Below are positions 6,971 through 14,172 of a DNA stretch of 22,875 bases, one piece after another. The notes below the pieces were generated by a model. The model had not been told where the DNA came from and made no database searches. It saw only the letters and a program-made list of their open reading frames with translations. Source of the DNA: a virus; the IMG/VR virus record IMGVR_UViG_3300006846_000058, positions 1 through 22,875 of that record. The stretch is one strand, 5' to 3'. A program made the translations under genes and the position numbers. Position 1 is the stretch's first letter; the number at the start of each line of letters is the position of its first letter.

Positions 6971-7817
6971 AGCAACCCTCCACGAGAATCGTCAGTAGAA
7001 CAAGACGTTCCGTGTGCATCTTCGCTTGGAAAGCTATCACTATAACCGCAAAAAAAGCAATGGAGCCTATTCCGAGCTCATAAATCAGTTCGAGCGCATC
7101 GTTGTGCAAATGGTTCGTCCCCGGAAAGTCCGTATAGACGGAGCCGAGCCCGTGACCAAAAAACGTGAGCGCGCCGAGCGCATCGCGCCACACCGCGATC
7201 CGGATCGCAACGGACTCGAGCCGATAACCCGTCGCGAGCATGGCTAGCACCGCAGCTGCGATCGCAAGAAGCAGCAACACCGCCGCGGCGCGCGAACGGC
7301 CCCAGAGCCATGCAAACGCGGCTGCCGACACCGCCAGGAGCGGCCCGCGCGCGCCGGTGAGGGCGAGGCACGCTGCCGGTGCGCACGCCAACAGGTACTG
7401 CCGCAGGCACAGCAACCCAACGAGAACCGGCGCCGCGGCTTCAGCGAGGAAATTGGGATTGATGAAAGTCGACCCCGAGCCAAACATCTGAAAGCCTAAT
7501 ACCAAAGCATTAAAGGCTAAGCCCCAGCCCATTCCAGCTAGTACTTTTGGGCTATCCTCCGTGCGCACCAGCGCGAAAACGCCAGCAAGCAGCGAAAACT
7601 TAAAAAGTATGTCTAACCCATTGAAAACATTTGAAGTCCACAACAACGAGACAGCAGCGATCGCCAACACGGCGACAGCGCCCCATCGGTGTTCACGGGG
7701 GCGAATCATCAACAAAGCTGGAACGACGATCGCGAGCAGCGCCCAGCGCGGAGCGGTCGCCGCGCTGTAGAACGGTGGCCACACCAGCACCGTCAGCGCG
7801 AACGCCAAAATGCTCAC
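6807..7817 (-). CDS. O-antigen ligase/polymerase-like (Wzy_C) membrane protein
   Basis: This 336-aa integral membrane protein has about ten hydrophobic segments and a Wzy_C-type region at about 205-255: VAIRIAVWRDALGALTFFGHGLGS followed by TNHLHNDALELIYELGIGS. The R..W..A, GhGlGs and H-HND-E motifs are the family hallmarks of WaaL ligases and Wzy polymerases, which join or polymerise O-antigen on the periplasmic face of the inner membrane. It starts at GTG three bases after the portal stop, with the Shine-Dalgarno in the portal 3' end. The final about 30 residues after the last helix are unlike the family and overlap the 80-aa gene. In phage D3 a Wzy gene changes the host O-antigen and blocks superinfection; a similar role is inferred here. 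Exact substrate unknown. Confidence 0.8.
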   Translation of the reverse strand: MSILAFALTVLVWPPFYSAATAPRWALLAIVVPALLMIRPREHRWGAVAVLAIAAVSLLWTSNVFNGLDILFKFSLLAGVFALVRTEDSPKVLAGMGWGLAFNALVLGFQMFGSGSTFINPNFLAEAAAPVLVGLLCLRQYLLACAPAACLALTGARGPLLAVSAAAFAWLWGRSRAAAVLLLLAIAAAVLAMLATGYRLESVAIRIAVWRDALGALTFFGHGLGSVYTDFPGTNHLHNDALELIYELGIGSIAFFAVIVIAFQAKMHTERLVLLTILVEGCFGFPLHLPTTGFLLAVMAGVLCHARDALRDHVDIRRDPVRTGSAAFGAVRRRAF

Positions 7818-7820
7818 GGA

Positions 7821-10040
7821 TCACCCCGTCTTGCGAGGAAACACCGCGGGATCTTGCAACGAATCCTGAGAAATCATGCCAGGAGGCCCCTGAGTCCGAG
7901 GAGAACCGGGCTGCGCGCCAATCCGAGGGCTGCCGGCAACCCCCGGCGCGGGACCGCCGCCGGGCTCCATTCCACCTGGGACGCCAGGCGCACCCTGCAT
8001 CATCGGCACCTGTGCCTGCATCGCCGCCATCTGCTTACGCTGTGCCTGCTGGATATGTTCGAAGATGTGGGCCTGGAATTTCTTCTGATTCTTGCCCTCT
8101 CCCGTCGCCTGCAGCTGCTGAAGCGCCTGCATGTGGGTCTGCAGGTGCATCTGATCGTCGTCCATGGCATGGGTCGGGACTTCGAAGCCCATCGCCATGA
8201 GCTGGTCTTCTTGCTGCGCCGGCACCGGCATCTGCTTCTCCGGCGAAACGAAGATCAGCGGCGCCAGCCGCGGCCCGAACGTGTTCTCCACGAGCTGCGT
8301 AATGATCGGGACCAGATTGACCTGGTAGCCATTGAGCTGCTGCGGCGGAATGCCCCGGATCACGTTCATCCCGGCGATCTGCTGCTGGATCGCCTGCGCG
8401 TTTTTCGCGCTCTCAACGCCGAGCCAACGGAATTGGTATTTAGTATCAAATTGAACAGGTTCCACTTCCTGCATCTGCGCCTGAACGCCCATCTCGCCGA
8501 ACTGCCGGATGGTGATCGTCTCGTCCCGGTGCTGATGGTCCAATTCAATGAACATCTCCAGCATTGGCGTCAGGATGGCTTCCTCGATCACGGTAACGGC
8601 GTCGGCCGTCGTCAGCAAGTCGACCTGCTGCTCGCGCGCGACGTCGGCCTGGTTCGGCCGGGAGCCCTTGGCCGCCGCCGGCGCCGGTCCCTGCGTGATC
8701 GCCGCCGGTGAGACAGACAGGGTTTGCCCGATCTCAGCCTTGCATTCCCCCACCAACGCAAAACCATCTTTCCACATGTCAGGAAATTTGGCGAACTGGG
8801 TATCCTTCGGCGATGTCTCCCACACCGCGGCGAGGGACAGGATCATTGACCCAACCCGGGGGTTCTTCTCCGGGTCCGTCATCACGATCGGCATCAAAGC
8901 GTAAGCAGCGCTGTCCCATGCTTCATTTACAGCGTCGTTGGCGGCATACTGCATGTCGGCACAAGGCTTTACCTTGCTGATCCCCTTGAAGGATCCCGCC
9001 ACTTTCTCCACCGGCGACGACAGCAGGGGGCAGCGATCCGACCAGTTTGGATTGCGCCGCGCGCCGAGGATCGAGTCCTCTCCGCCGAAGAACACCTGGC
9101 ACAGCCGGCGCTCGCCCTGCACCTTGAGCAAAGTCCAGGTTTCGTAGACCTGGGCGTAGGTTGAACCGCCTGTTTCAGTCTTTATGCCAGCCGCGTCCAC
9201 CATCTTCTTGTTTTTGTTGATTTCTCCGGGCTTGGAGACGCTGCGCATCTCCTGCAGCAGCTTCTCGCCGTCGTCCTTCCGGATCACCTTATCCGCGATC
9301 ATTTGTCGGATCTTGCCCGCGGTCCAGCGCCGGATGATCGTCACGCTGCCGCCGGCAGCGATCGCCTCCTCGAGATCGTCAACGGTCTGGGGCAGCACCA
9401 GCACGTCGCTGTCCGAGATCAGTTCGACCGAGGGAAAGCCCTGCTTGAACTCCTCGTGCTCGATATCTTCGACGGGCTCCGCCGCGGGGTTGGGGATACC
9501 ATCCTCCAGCTCGGGCTCTGCCTTGGTCTTGAACGTGACGTGGCGCGTGCGCTTAACCCACGACACATACACGTTATATTGCCCCTCGACGTCCCCGTTG
9601 CGAACGAGCGCGGGCATGATCTTGGTCCGCAGCTTGGTCTTGCGGACGTAGTGCTCGAGCAGAGCAACCTGCGAATAGGGCACGGTGCCGTCGATCGAGG
9701 TTACCTCGACGTAGCGGCCAGACTGAGGGAAAATCTGGTTGGTGAAACGGGTCTTGCGCGCGTTGATCGCGTTGTGGACGATCGGGACGAAGATTTTGGC
9801 GTTGCCGGAATAGAACTGCTTCGGGCCGAGCTTGCAGTTGTAGACGTCCCAGTAGTCCATCTGCTCGTTGGCACGTTCCCACTGCTCCGTATAGCCGAGC
9901 TCAACTTCGGCGTAGATCTCTTTCAGCTGGTCGCGCACCCCTGCGCGCCGTGAAATGTCGTCGCCACGCGCCGGCTCCCGTCGCTCGTCTTCCTCTTCGG
10001 CGTCGAGCTCGTCGACTTCCTTGGCGTCGTCTTCAGCCAT
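7821..10040 (-). CDS. Portal protein
   Basis: This 739-aa protein would form the dodecameric portal through which DNA is packaged. It directly follows the large terminase gene with an eight-base overlap, the standard order. The N terminus is acidic (about 1-35). Residues about 36-130 contain YTEQWERANEQMDYWDVY and then AKIFVPIVHNAINARKTRFT and FPQSGRYVEVTS, typical of the long portal proteins seen with N4-gp56 capsids. The middle (about 220-420) is the clip/stem region. The last about 120 residues are Met/Gln/Pro/Gly-rich (QAQRKQMAAMQAQVPMMQG, then PG-rich repeats), probably a flexible tunnel or barrel tail. No protease domain is seen, and it is not fused to a capsid protein. Confidence 0.9.
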   Translation of the reverse strand: MAEDDAKEVDELDAEEEDERREPARGDDISRRAGVRDQLKEIYAEVELGYTEQWERANEQMDYWDVYNCKLGPKQFYSGNAKIFVPIVHNAINARKTRFTNQIFPQSGRYVEVTSIDGTVPYSQVALLEHYVRKTKLRTKIMPALVRNGDVEGQYNVYVSWVKRTRHVTFKTKAEPELEDGIPNPAAEPVEDIEHEEFKQGFPSVELISDSDVLVLPQTVDDLEEAIAAGGSVTIIRRWTAGKIRQMIADKVIRKDDGEKLLQEMRSVSKPGEINKNKKMVDAAGIKTETGGSTYAQVYETWTLLKVQGERRLCQVFFGGEDSILGARRNPNWSDRCPLLSSPVEKVAGSFKGISKVKPCADMQYAANDAVNEAWDSAAYALMPIVMTDPEKNPRVGSMILSLAAVWETSPKDTQFAKFPDMWKDGFALVGECKAEIGQTLSVSPAAITQGPAPAAAKGSRPNQADVAREQQVDLLTTADAVTVIEEAILTPMLEMFIELDHQHRDETITIRQFGEMGVQAQMQEVEPVQFDTKYQFRWLGVESAKNAQAIQQQIAGMNVIRGIPPQQLNGYQVNLVPIITQLVENTFGPRLAPLIFVSPEKQMPVPAQQEDQLMAMGFEVPTHAMDDDQMHLQTHMQALQQLQATGEGKNQKKFQAHIFEHIQQAQRKQMAAMQAQVPMMQGAPGVPGGMEPGGGPAPGVAGSPRIGAQPGSPRTQGPPGMISQDSLQDPAVFPRKTG

Positions 10041-12003
10041 GCTTCACCAGCGCTGAAATGTACCGCCGGCCGTCCGGCGTATAGGCGTAGTTCGGTGGGT
10101 TGTCCTCGTCCAAGTTAGCGGCTTTCAGCAAAGAAGCAAATGCTTCAATGCCTTCCATCAAAGTCTTGTACTGACCCTCGACCGCGAACTCCGTCAGCAT
10201 CCCGCTCTTCTCTACCTCTTTTGCATACCCCCCGCTGAGCGCGTTGAGCGTCCAGCGCGCTTCCGTGCTGACTTTTACTGCGGGTGCGCCGCGGATCAGT
10301 CGTCGCAACAAGGACCGAATTTCATCCCGTCCAGCAAGCTCGGACCCGCCTCGACGCAGCTCAACAGGAATTTTACGGGCTGCCCCCCGCATTCCCACTG
10401 TGTCGTGATTAGAGAAATGGGCCAACCCTGCAACGACCCGAGGGGCTCGTCCGGCGTCAAGCCGAGCACTGGCCACAATGTCGGACAGCATCGCACCGGG
10501 ATCGCCCTCACGTACCCAATCGGAGAAGACATGGAGAGCTCCATCTACGATCTGAAGCAACGCACCGGTAGTGTAGAGCGCTGTGCCGTTCACCGCCAGC
10601 CAGACTGGCAGCCTGTCCACAGGCTTTAGATCCTCAACGATGTTCTGGACGTTGAAGCCTTCGTACATGGGCTGACCCGGCCTAAGCCTTAAGGCGTAAG
10701 CGAGCGCGTTCGGAATATCTATTCGACCCGTGGGAAAGGAAAGAAACTGCGCGCGTGCTTCCGTCAGCTCCTTCGCGAAAATTATTTCTCCGGCTTTGGC
10801 GAAGGGCTGGAGTCCCCGGATGAAATCCATCTTACCCTTTGGCGCGTTAAGGGCACGCACCGGTATAGCGTAGCCTCGTCGAAGCTGCTCTTGTCGAAGG
10901 GGCTGCATGATGAACTCGTGCAGTCCGGTTTGTTCGACGCCGATCGTGATAGGGTGATATTCATTCTCCACCCTAAAAATGTCAGAGATAATTTCATCGG
11001 GTTTCCACAAATGCCCGTAGGCATCCCACACCAACATCTTGTTGCCGAGCCAAGACCACACCGCGACACCCGTGGTCGCTGAAGTCGTCTTCACCGTGCG
11101 CGCGGGATCGTACATCGCGTACACGGCCTGCCACGCGCGCACCGTCGGCTCGATCCGGAACATCTCGGACGTGAAGGGCTTCTGCGAAGCGTCTTCCGCG
11201 ACGCACATGTATTCCTGATTGAACTCCGTGCCCATGCCGAGCCGGCGGTAGCTCTCGTACTCGCTATCAATCCACTCGAGCGAACGGCGCGAGGGCCACG
11301 TTGCCCGGCGTTCGCCGTTCTCGTCCTTGTACTCGATCGGATAGACGCGAACGATCCAGTCGCGATCGTCCTTCAGCTGCATGATCACGGCCTTGGGATG
11401 CAGCGGCGTGCCGTTGATGCGGATGCGGGCGCCGGGTGCAAGCGCGGGCTTGACCACCGACATGAGCCAGCGCATCGTCTTCTTTATCGCTTCTTCCGAC
11501 GCGCAGGACTCCTCGTCCTCGATATCGTCGCCGAAAGCAACATCGGGACGGTGATCCAAATGCTTGGACCCGCGAAGACTTTGCCCGCGGCCAAACGCCT
11601 GGATGATCACACCATTCGAGAGGACGATCTTTCCTTCCGTCCATGTCTCGCCGACGAGGTTGCCGAACAGTTCCTCAATGTAAGGATTAGTCTCGATCTC
11701 GTGCTTAATCGCGGTGAGCCTTTCAACTGCGCGGGCATATGTCTCTCCCAAAATGATCCCGTTATGAAACTCCCGGAAGCACGCCTGCAGCGTTATTGAT
11801 TCTTCCGCGAGCGTCGACTTCGCAGCGCCGCGGAACGCCATGATCAGCACCTGCGGTGCCGCCGAAGCCCAGAGATCGATGATCTCGTAGTGGAAGTCAG
11901 GCGTCTCCTGCGGGTGCCGGTGCCCGAACAGCGTGCGGTGCGCAAGCCTGCGGTTACGGCCGAGGCGCAGGATAGCGTCGCTACGTGCCTCGTCCGTGCT
12001 CAT
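10033..12003 (-). CDS. terL: Terminase large subunit with extended C terminus
   Basis: The 656-aa protein is the ATP-driven packaging motor and nuclease. Walker A is AFRGAAKST (56-64), Walker B with catalytic acid is VAFGDDIEDE (155-164), and the coupling motif region is RINGTPLH (195-202). The RNase H-like nuclease begins at AVYAMYDPA (293-301, Asp299), with GVEQTG (355-360) and IDIPNALAYALRL (428-440) as further acidic sites. The first about 445 residues account for a normal enzyme. The remaining about 200 are an extension that begins PVWLAVNGTALYTTGALL and might be a second, degenerate RNase H-like fold; this is inference. The ATG overlaps the upstream stop as ATGA. No small terminase subunit is recognised in the window. 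Confidence 0.93.
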   Translation of the reverse strand: MSTDEARSDAILRLGRNRRLAHRTLFGHRHPQETPDFHYEIIDLWASAAPQVLIMAFRGAAKSTLAEESITLQACFREFHNGIILGETYARAVERLTAIKHEIETNPYIEELFGNLVGETWTEGKIVLSNGVIIQAFGRGQSLRGSKHLDHRPDVAFGDDIEDEESCASEEAIKKTMRWLMSVVKPALAPGARIRINGTPLHPKAVIMQLKDDRDWIVRVYPIEYKDENGERRATWPSRRSLEWIDSEYESYRRLGMGTEFNQEYMCVAEDASQKPFTSEMFRIEPTVRAWQAVYAMYDPARTVKTTSATTGVAVWSWLGNKMLVWDAYGHLWKPDEIISDIFRVENEYHPITIGVEQTGLHEFIMQPLRQEQLRRGYAIPVRALNAPKGKMDFIRGLQPFAKAGEIIFAKELTEARAQFLSFPTGRIDIPNALAYALRLRPGQPMYEGFNVQNIVEDLKPVDRLPVWLAVNGTALYTTGALLQIVDGALHVFSDWVREGDPGAMLSDIVASARLDAGRAPRVVAGLAHFSNHDTVGMRGAARKIPVELRRGGSELAGRDEIRSLLRRLIRGAPAVKVSTEARWTLNALSGGYAKEVEKSGMLTEFAVEGQYKTLMEGIEAFASLLKAANLDEDNPPNYAYTPDGRRYISALVKHG

Positions 12004-12320
12004 GTCTCGTTTACGTGGTTGAAGTGCCGATTGAAGCGCTCCGTCAATGCGTCCAGCCGTATTGTCTGTTGTTGCATGCGCTGGTCCATCGATGACATTC
12101 TCTCGTCCTGCACCGCGACTTTTGTGAGTATGTCACGCATCGCACGCATCTCTATCTCGACATTGATCATGCGTCCCCCGAATGTCTCGAGGCGGTCAGC
12201 ATGTCGATCCAAATTCCCTTTGATGCCGAAATAAAGCCCAAACCCCCCGCCAGCGAAGCCGACCAGAGTGAAGCTGATCATTATCAACATGCCAACGTTG
12301 ACAGTCCAATCCACGGTCAT
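12000..12320 (-). CDS. Membrane-anchored coiled-coil protein
   Basis: This 106-aa protein has one N-terminal membrane helix (about 8-33, MLIMISFTLVGFAGGGFGLY) followed by a long charged coiled coil (about 36-104; LDRHADRLETFGGRMINVEIEM, MSSMDQRMQQQTIRLDALTERF). It sits between the spanin genes and the terminase, with ATGA overlaps on both sides. The layout resembles i-spanins, but a separate Rz/Rz1 pair is present, so it may have another envelope role. It is similar in plan to the protein encoded just upstream, suggesting that the two work together. Function unknown. Confidence 0.75.
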   Translation of the reverse strand: MTVDWTVNVGMLIMISFTLVGFAGGGFGLYFGIKGNLDRHADRLETFGGRMINVEIEMRAMRDILTKVAVQDERMSSMDQRMQQQTIRLDALTERFNRHFNHVNET

Positions 12321-12700
12321 TTGCGCTTGAGCCCCTGCAACGCCGCGATGCGACTCTCGATCTCCTTCACGTCGTTGTCGCTCTGTGCGATCAATGCCGT
12401 GAGGTCGTTCTGAGTCTGATGCTCCTTCGCCGCCTTGAGCCGAAGCAGTAGCCCGTCGCGAGTCCGCAGTATGCGCTCACGCTGGTCCTGCGCAAGATCG
12501 ATAACCGTGGTCACGAGCTCGCCCATGTCGGTGCGGGCGAGCCGCATTTCCTCCTTGACGAAGCTGCGCGTGGCGAGGAGGGGCAAGTCGAACATCGTCC
12601 ACAGCGTCACGACGCCGATGATGCCACCGGCGCAGGCGCCCACTCCGGCGCCGATGCGGGCAAACAGGGAGAACCTGTTCTCACTTGACTCGGCAGGCAT
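12317..12700 (-). CDS. Membrane-anchored coiled-coil protein
   Basis: The 127-aa product has an N-terminal membrane helix (about 13-38, IGAGVGACAGGIIGVVTLWT) and then helices rich in K, E, R and D (about 47-125), ending in a coiled coil (NDVKEIESRIAALQGLKRK). It overlaps the Rz1 gene by 20 bases and the next gene by ATGA. The pair with the 106-aa protein recalls phage membrane proteins placed next to lysis genes, possibly for lysis timing or envelope protection. No known family is recognised. Confidence 0.75.
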   Translation of the reverse strand: MPAESSENRFSLFARIGAGVGACAGGIIGVVTLWTMFDLPLLATRSFVKEEMRLARTDMGELVTTVIDLAQDQRERILRTRDGLLLRLKAAKEHQTQNDLTALIAQSDNDVKEIESRIAALQGLKRK

Positions 12701-12890
12701 CGCGGATCTTCCCGTAGTCGGTCACGAGCACGGCCACGGGCGAGGCCGGGGGCAATGCGCGAAGCTGCTGCGCCGCCCGCTTCTGGAACTCCGCGGAGTA
12801 CGTGGTTAGGGGCGGACAGCCGGAAACCGTGACGGTGCAGGCACCGAGCAGGATGCTAAAACACGCCGCGATCGAGAGCTTTGGCAGCAT
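12681..12890 (-). CDS. Rz1-like outer-membrane spanin lipoprotein
   Basis: This 69-aa protein starts MLPKLSIAACFSILLGACTV; LGAC (about 15-18) is a lipobox, so Cys18 would be lipidated after signal peptidase II and held in the outer membrane. The rest is short, with CPPL and then PPASPVAV, a Pro-containing segment typical of o-spanins. The gene begins inside the Rz-like gene (35-base overlap, different frame), the classic Rz/Rz1 arrangement. With Rz it would fuse inner and outer membranes at the end of lysis. I take the internal ATG at 12890: it starts the signal peptide, while the upstream extension is Arg/Ser-rich shadow sequence. Confidence 0.75.
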   Translation of the reverse strand: MLPKLSIAACFSILLGACTVTVSGCPPLTTYSAEFQKRAAQQLRALPPASPVAVLVTDYGKIRDACRVK

Positions 12891-13068
12891 CTTCCGGTGT
12901 CCTGTTCTCCGCGACGATCTCGCCCTGCTTCTTCGCGATCTCGGTCTGGCGCTCGAGCATCTCGACCTGGACCTTGGCAGCGCCGAGCTCGCGCTGCACG
13001 CGCCCAAACATGAACGCGACCAGCGCCAGCAGCGCCCAGGAGATGCCGAAGATGTAGAGCCAGGTCAT
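12856..13068 (-). CDS. Rz-like inner-membrane spanin
   Basis: A 70-aa protein with an N-terminal membrane helix (MTWLYIFGISWALLALVAFM) followed by a periplasmic coiled coil (about 24-52, VQRELGAAKVQVEMLERQTE, then IAKKQGEIVAENR). This is the i-spanin layout; the length is short compared with lambda Rz (153 aa) but similar to compact spanins. Its ATG overlaps the holin stop as ATGA, and Rz1 begins inside it. With Rz1 it bridges the periplasm and disrupts the outer membrane. Confidence 0.72.
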   Translation of the reverse strand: MTWLYIFGISWALLALVAFMFGRVQRELGAAKVQVEMLERQTEIAKKQGEIVAENRTPEDAAKALDRGVF

Positions 13069-13238
13069 GCCGGTGTCGACTTGTTCGGAAGCAACCAGAC
13101 CAGGAGCGGCGTGACCGCCACAATGATGGTGTTCACGGTGTCGGCGGAGATGCCGAGATTGAGCCCGAACACGCTGTTCAGGAGATAGATGACACCCATC
13201 ACGATGGCCGCCAATGCCTTGTCAAAAGAAGTGAACAT
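13065..13238 (-). CDS. Holin (57 aa)
   Basis: Reading the minus strand from the ATG at 13238 gives a 57-aa protein: MFTSFDKALAAIVMGVIYLL, then NSVFGLNLGISADTVNTIIV, then AVTPLLVWLLPNKSTPA. It has two membrane helices (about 8-25 and 36-51) joined by a short polar turn, the size and shape of small phage holins that open the inner membrane to release the endolysin. AGGGAG lies five bases before the ATG. It sits nine bases after the endolysin stop and overlaps the Rz-like ATG (ATGA). Confidence comes from position as much as from sequence. Confidence 0.75.
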   Translation of the reverse strand: MFTSFDKALAAIVMGVIYLLNSVFGLNLGISADTVNTIIVAVTPLLVWLLPNKSTPA

Positions 13239-13247
13239 GTCCGCTCC

Positions 13248-13799
13248 CTACTGTGCCACGACGAGATCAGCGTAGAACATCTTGGCGACGTTGGCAATTT
13301 CGTAAGCCTTGTCGAGCCCGTTGATGATCTTACGTGCGTTAACCCAGTCAGTCTTGGCATCGTTGAAGAAGTCCGACAATTTCTTCCCCGTGAACGTCCC
13401 CTTCAGCATGCCGTCGAACATGATGAAGGCTGCGGCGTTGGGGTCGAGGGCGTTGTCGGGCTCGGCCACGATATCGAGACCGGTAACTTCGAGCACGCCC
13501 GCGCGCATGGCCTCGTAATTGCGCTTCCACGTGAGCTGGACGTAGCCGCGTCCGATCCAGGGCCAATATTTCTTCGACATGAGATACCGCTTGCCGCCGA
13601 GCTCCGTGATCGGCTGCATCGTGTGCGCGGTCTCCCACTCCGTCGTGGCGAGGATGTAGGCGAGCCAGCGCAGATCCGTCCACTCCCGGCGCTCCCACTC
13701 GTCCAGGATGAAAGTGATCCCCTTCACCTGGCCGGCGGTCAGCTTGCCCGGGAACGGACCGGAACGGATGCCGTCGAAGAATATTTTGCGGGAGATCAT
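13248..13799 (-). CDS. Endolysin, GH19 chitinase-like muramidase
   Basis: This 183-aa enzyme would cleave the glycan backbone of peptidoglycan. The sequence has a GH19-like core: YILATTEWETAHTMQPITE (about 48-66 of the protein) carries the candidate catalytic Glu of the WET motif and a second Glu nearby, and YWPWIGRGYVQLTWKRNY (about 77-94) is the conserved substrate-cleft motif (GRGYVQLTW..NY). There is no signal peptide, so export depends on the holin. I take the ATG at 13799 because it overlaps the preceding stop as ATGA; an in-frame start ten codons earlier lies in the preceding gene. It is followed by holin, Rz and Rz1, forming a complete lysis cassette. C-terminal residues 110-183 are helical, without an obvious cell-wall-binding domain. 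Confidence 0.88.
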   Translation of the reverse strand: MISRKIFFDGIRSGPFPGKLTAGQVKGITFILDEWERREWTDLRWLAYILATTEWETAHTMQPITELGGKRYLMSKKYWPWIGRGYVQLTWKRNYEAMRAGVLEVTGLDIVAEPDNALDPNAAAFIMFDGMLKGTFTGKKLSDFFNDAKTDWVNARKIINGLDKAYEIANVAKMFYADLVVAQ

Positions 13800-14020
13800 C
13801 GGCTCGTCGTAGCCGCTTTGACCGCCCACATGGCGGCTTCCTCGTAAGCGGTCTGCGCCAGCGCGCAGAGGCGTGCAACTTCGCCATTGCCGGGATATCC
13901 GGCTTTGACCTTCTCCACGAAGTCGATCATCTCGGCGGAGTGGCGCTTGATATCGTAGACGACACCTTCGCCGGAGGGATTGAACTCGACGCGAACGCGG
14001 TTTTCTCCGAGCGTGCTCAC
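13796..14020 (-). CDS. Acb2/Tad1-hairpin (DUF7681)-like small protein, putative anti-CBASS
   Basis: This 74-aa protein reads NRVRVEFNPSGEGVVYDIKR at about 7-26, then a helix (AEMIDFVEKVKAGYPG) and ends ARLCALAQTAYEEAAMWAVK followed by AATTSR. The FNPSG start, the spacer helix and the final A-T-E-AaMWAVKAAT helix match, from memory, small phage proteins grouped with the Acb2/Tad1 hairpin family. Members of that group act as sponges for cyclic nucleotide signals of CBASS or Thoeris defence. It starts at GTG with GGGAGG five bases upstream and overlaps its neighbours by GTGA and ATGA. Being in the late arm just ahead of the lysis cassette fits a protein made in quantity. Family membership is moderately sure; the activity is inferred. 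Confidence 0.62.
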   Translation of the reverse strand: MSTLGENRVRVEFNPSGEGVVYDIKRHSAEMIDFVEKVKAGYPGNGEVARLCALAQTAYEEAAMWAVKAATTSR

Positions 14021-14172
14021 CGACCCCTCCCGCCCATGCGCTTCTGTCCGGCCTTGTCCATGCGCTTGTCGGCAGCCGTTTTCTCGAATTTCTTCACAGG
14101 CATGCCCATCTTCTTCGCCGCGGCCTTGTCCATGCGCTTGTCGGCGGGGGAACCTTCGAATTTCTTAGCCAC
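14017..14172 (-). CDS. Small basic repeat-containing protein (51 aa)
   Basis: The minus-strand GTG at 14172 opens a 51-codon frame made of two near-identical halves: KKFEGSPADKRMDKAAAKKM (about 3-22) and KKFEKTAADKRMDKAGQKRM (27-46), ending GGRGR. It is strongly basic with alternating acidic residues. Similar K/D/E repeat peptides occur in many phage genomes; their function is unknown to me, possibly binding nucleic acid or a coat protein. GGGAG lies eight bases before the GTG. The stop overlaps the next GTG start (GTGA). A 24-base segment is repeated exactly at 14050-14073 and 14122-14145, so the halves arose by duplication. Confidence 0.65.
   Translation of the reverse strand: MAKKFEGSPADKRMDKAAAKKMGMPVKKFEKTAADKRMDKAGQKRMGGRGR
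14050..14145. repeat. Exact 24-base direct repeat inside the basic-peptide gene
   Basis: Positions 14050-14073 and 14122-14145 are identical (starting GGCCTTGTCCATGCGC), 72 bases apart. They encode the shared ADKRMDKA segment of the two protein repeats, which reflects a recent internal duplication or strong conservation of both copies. Confidence 0.8.
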
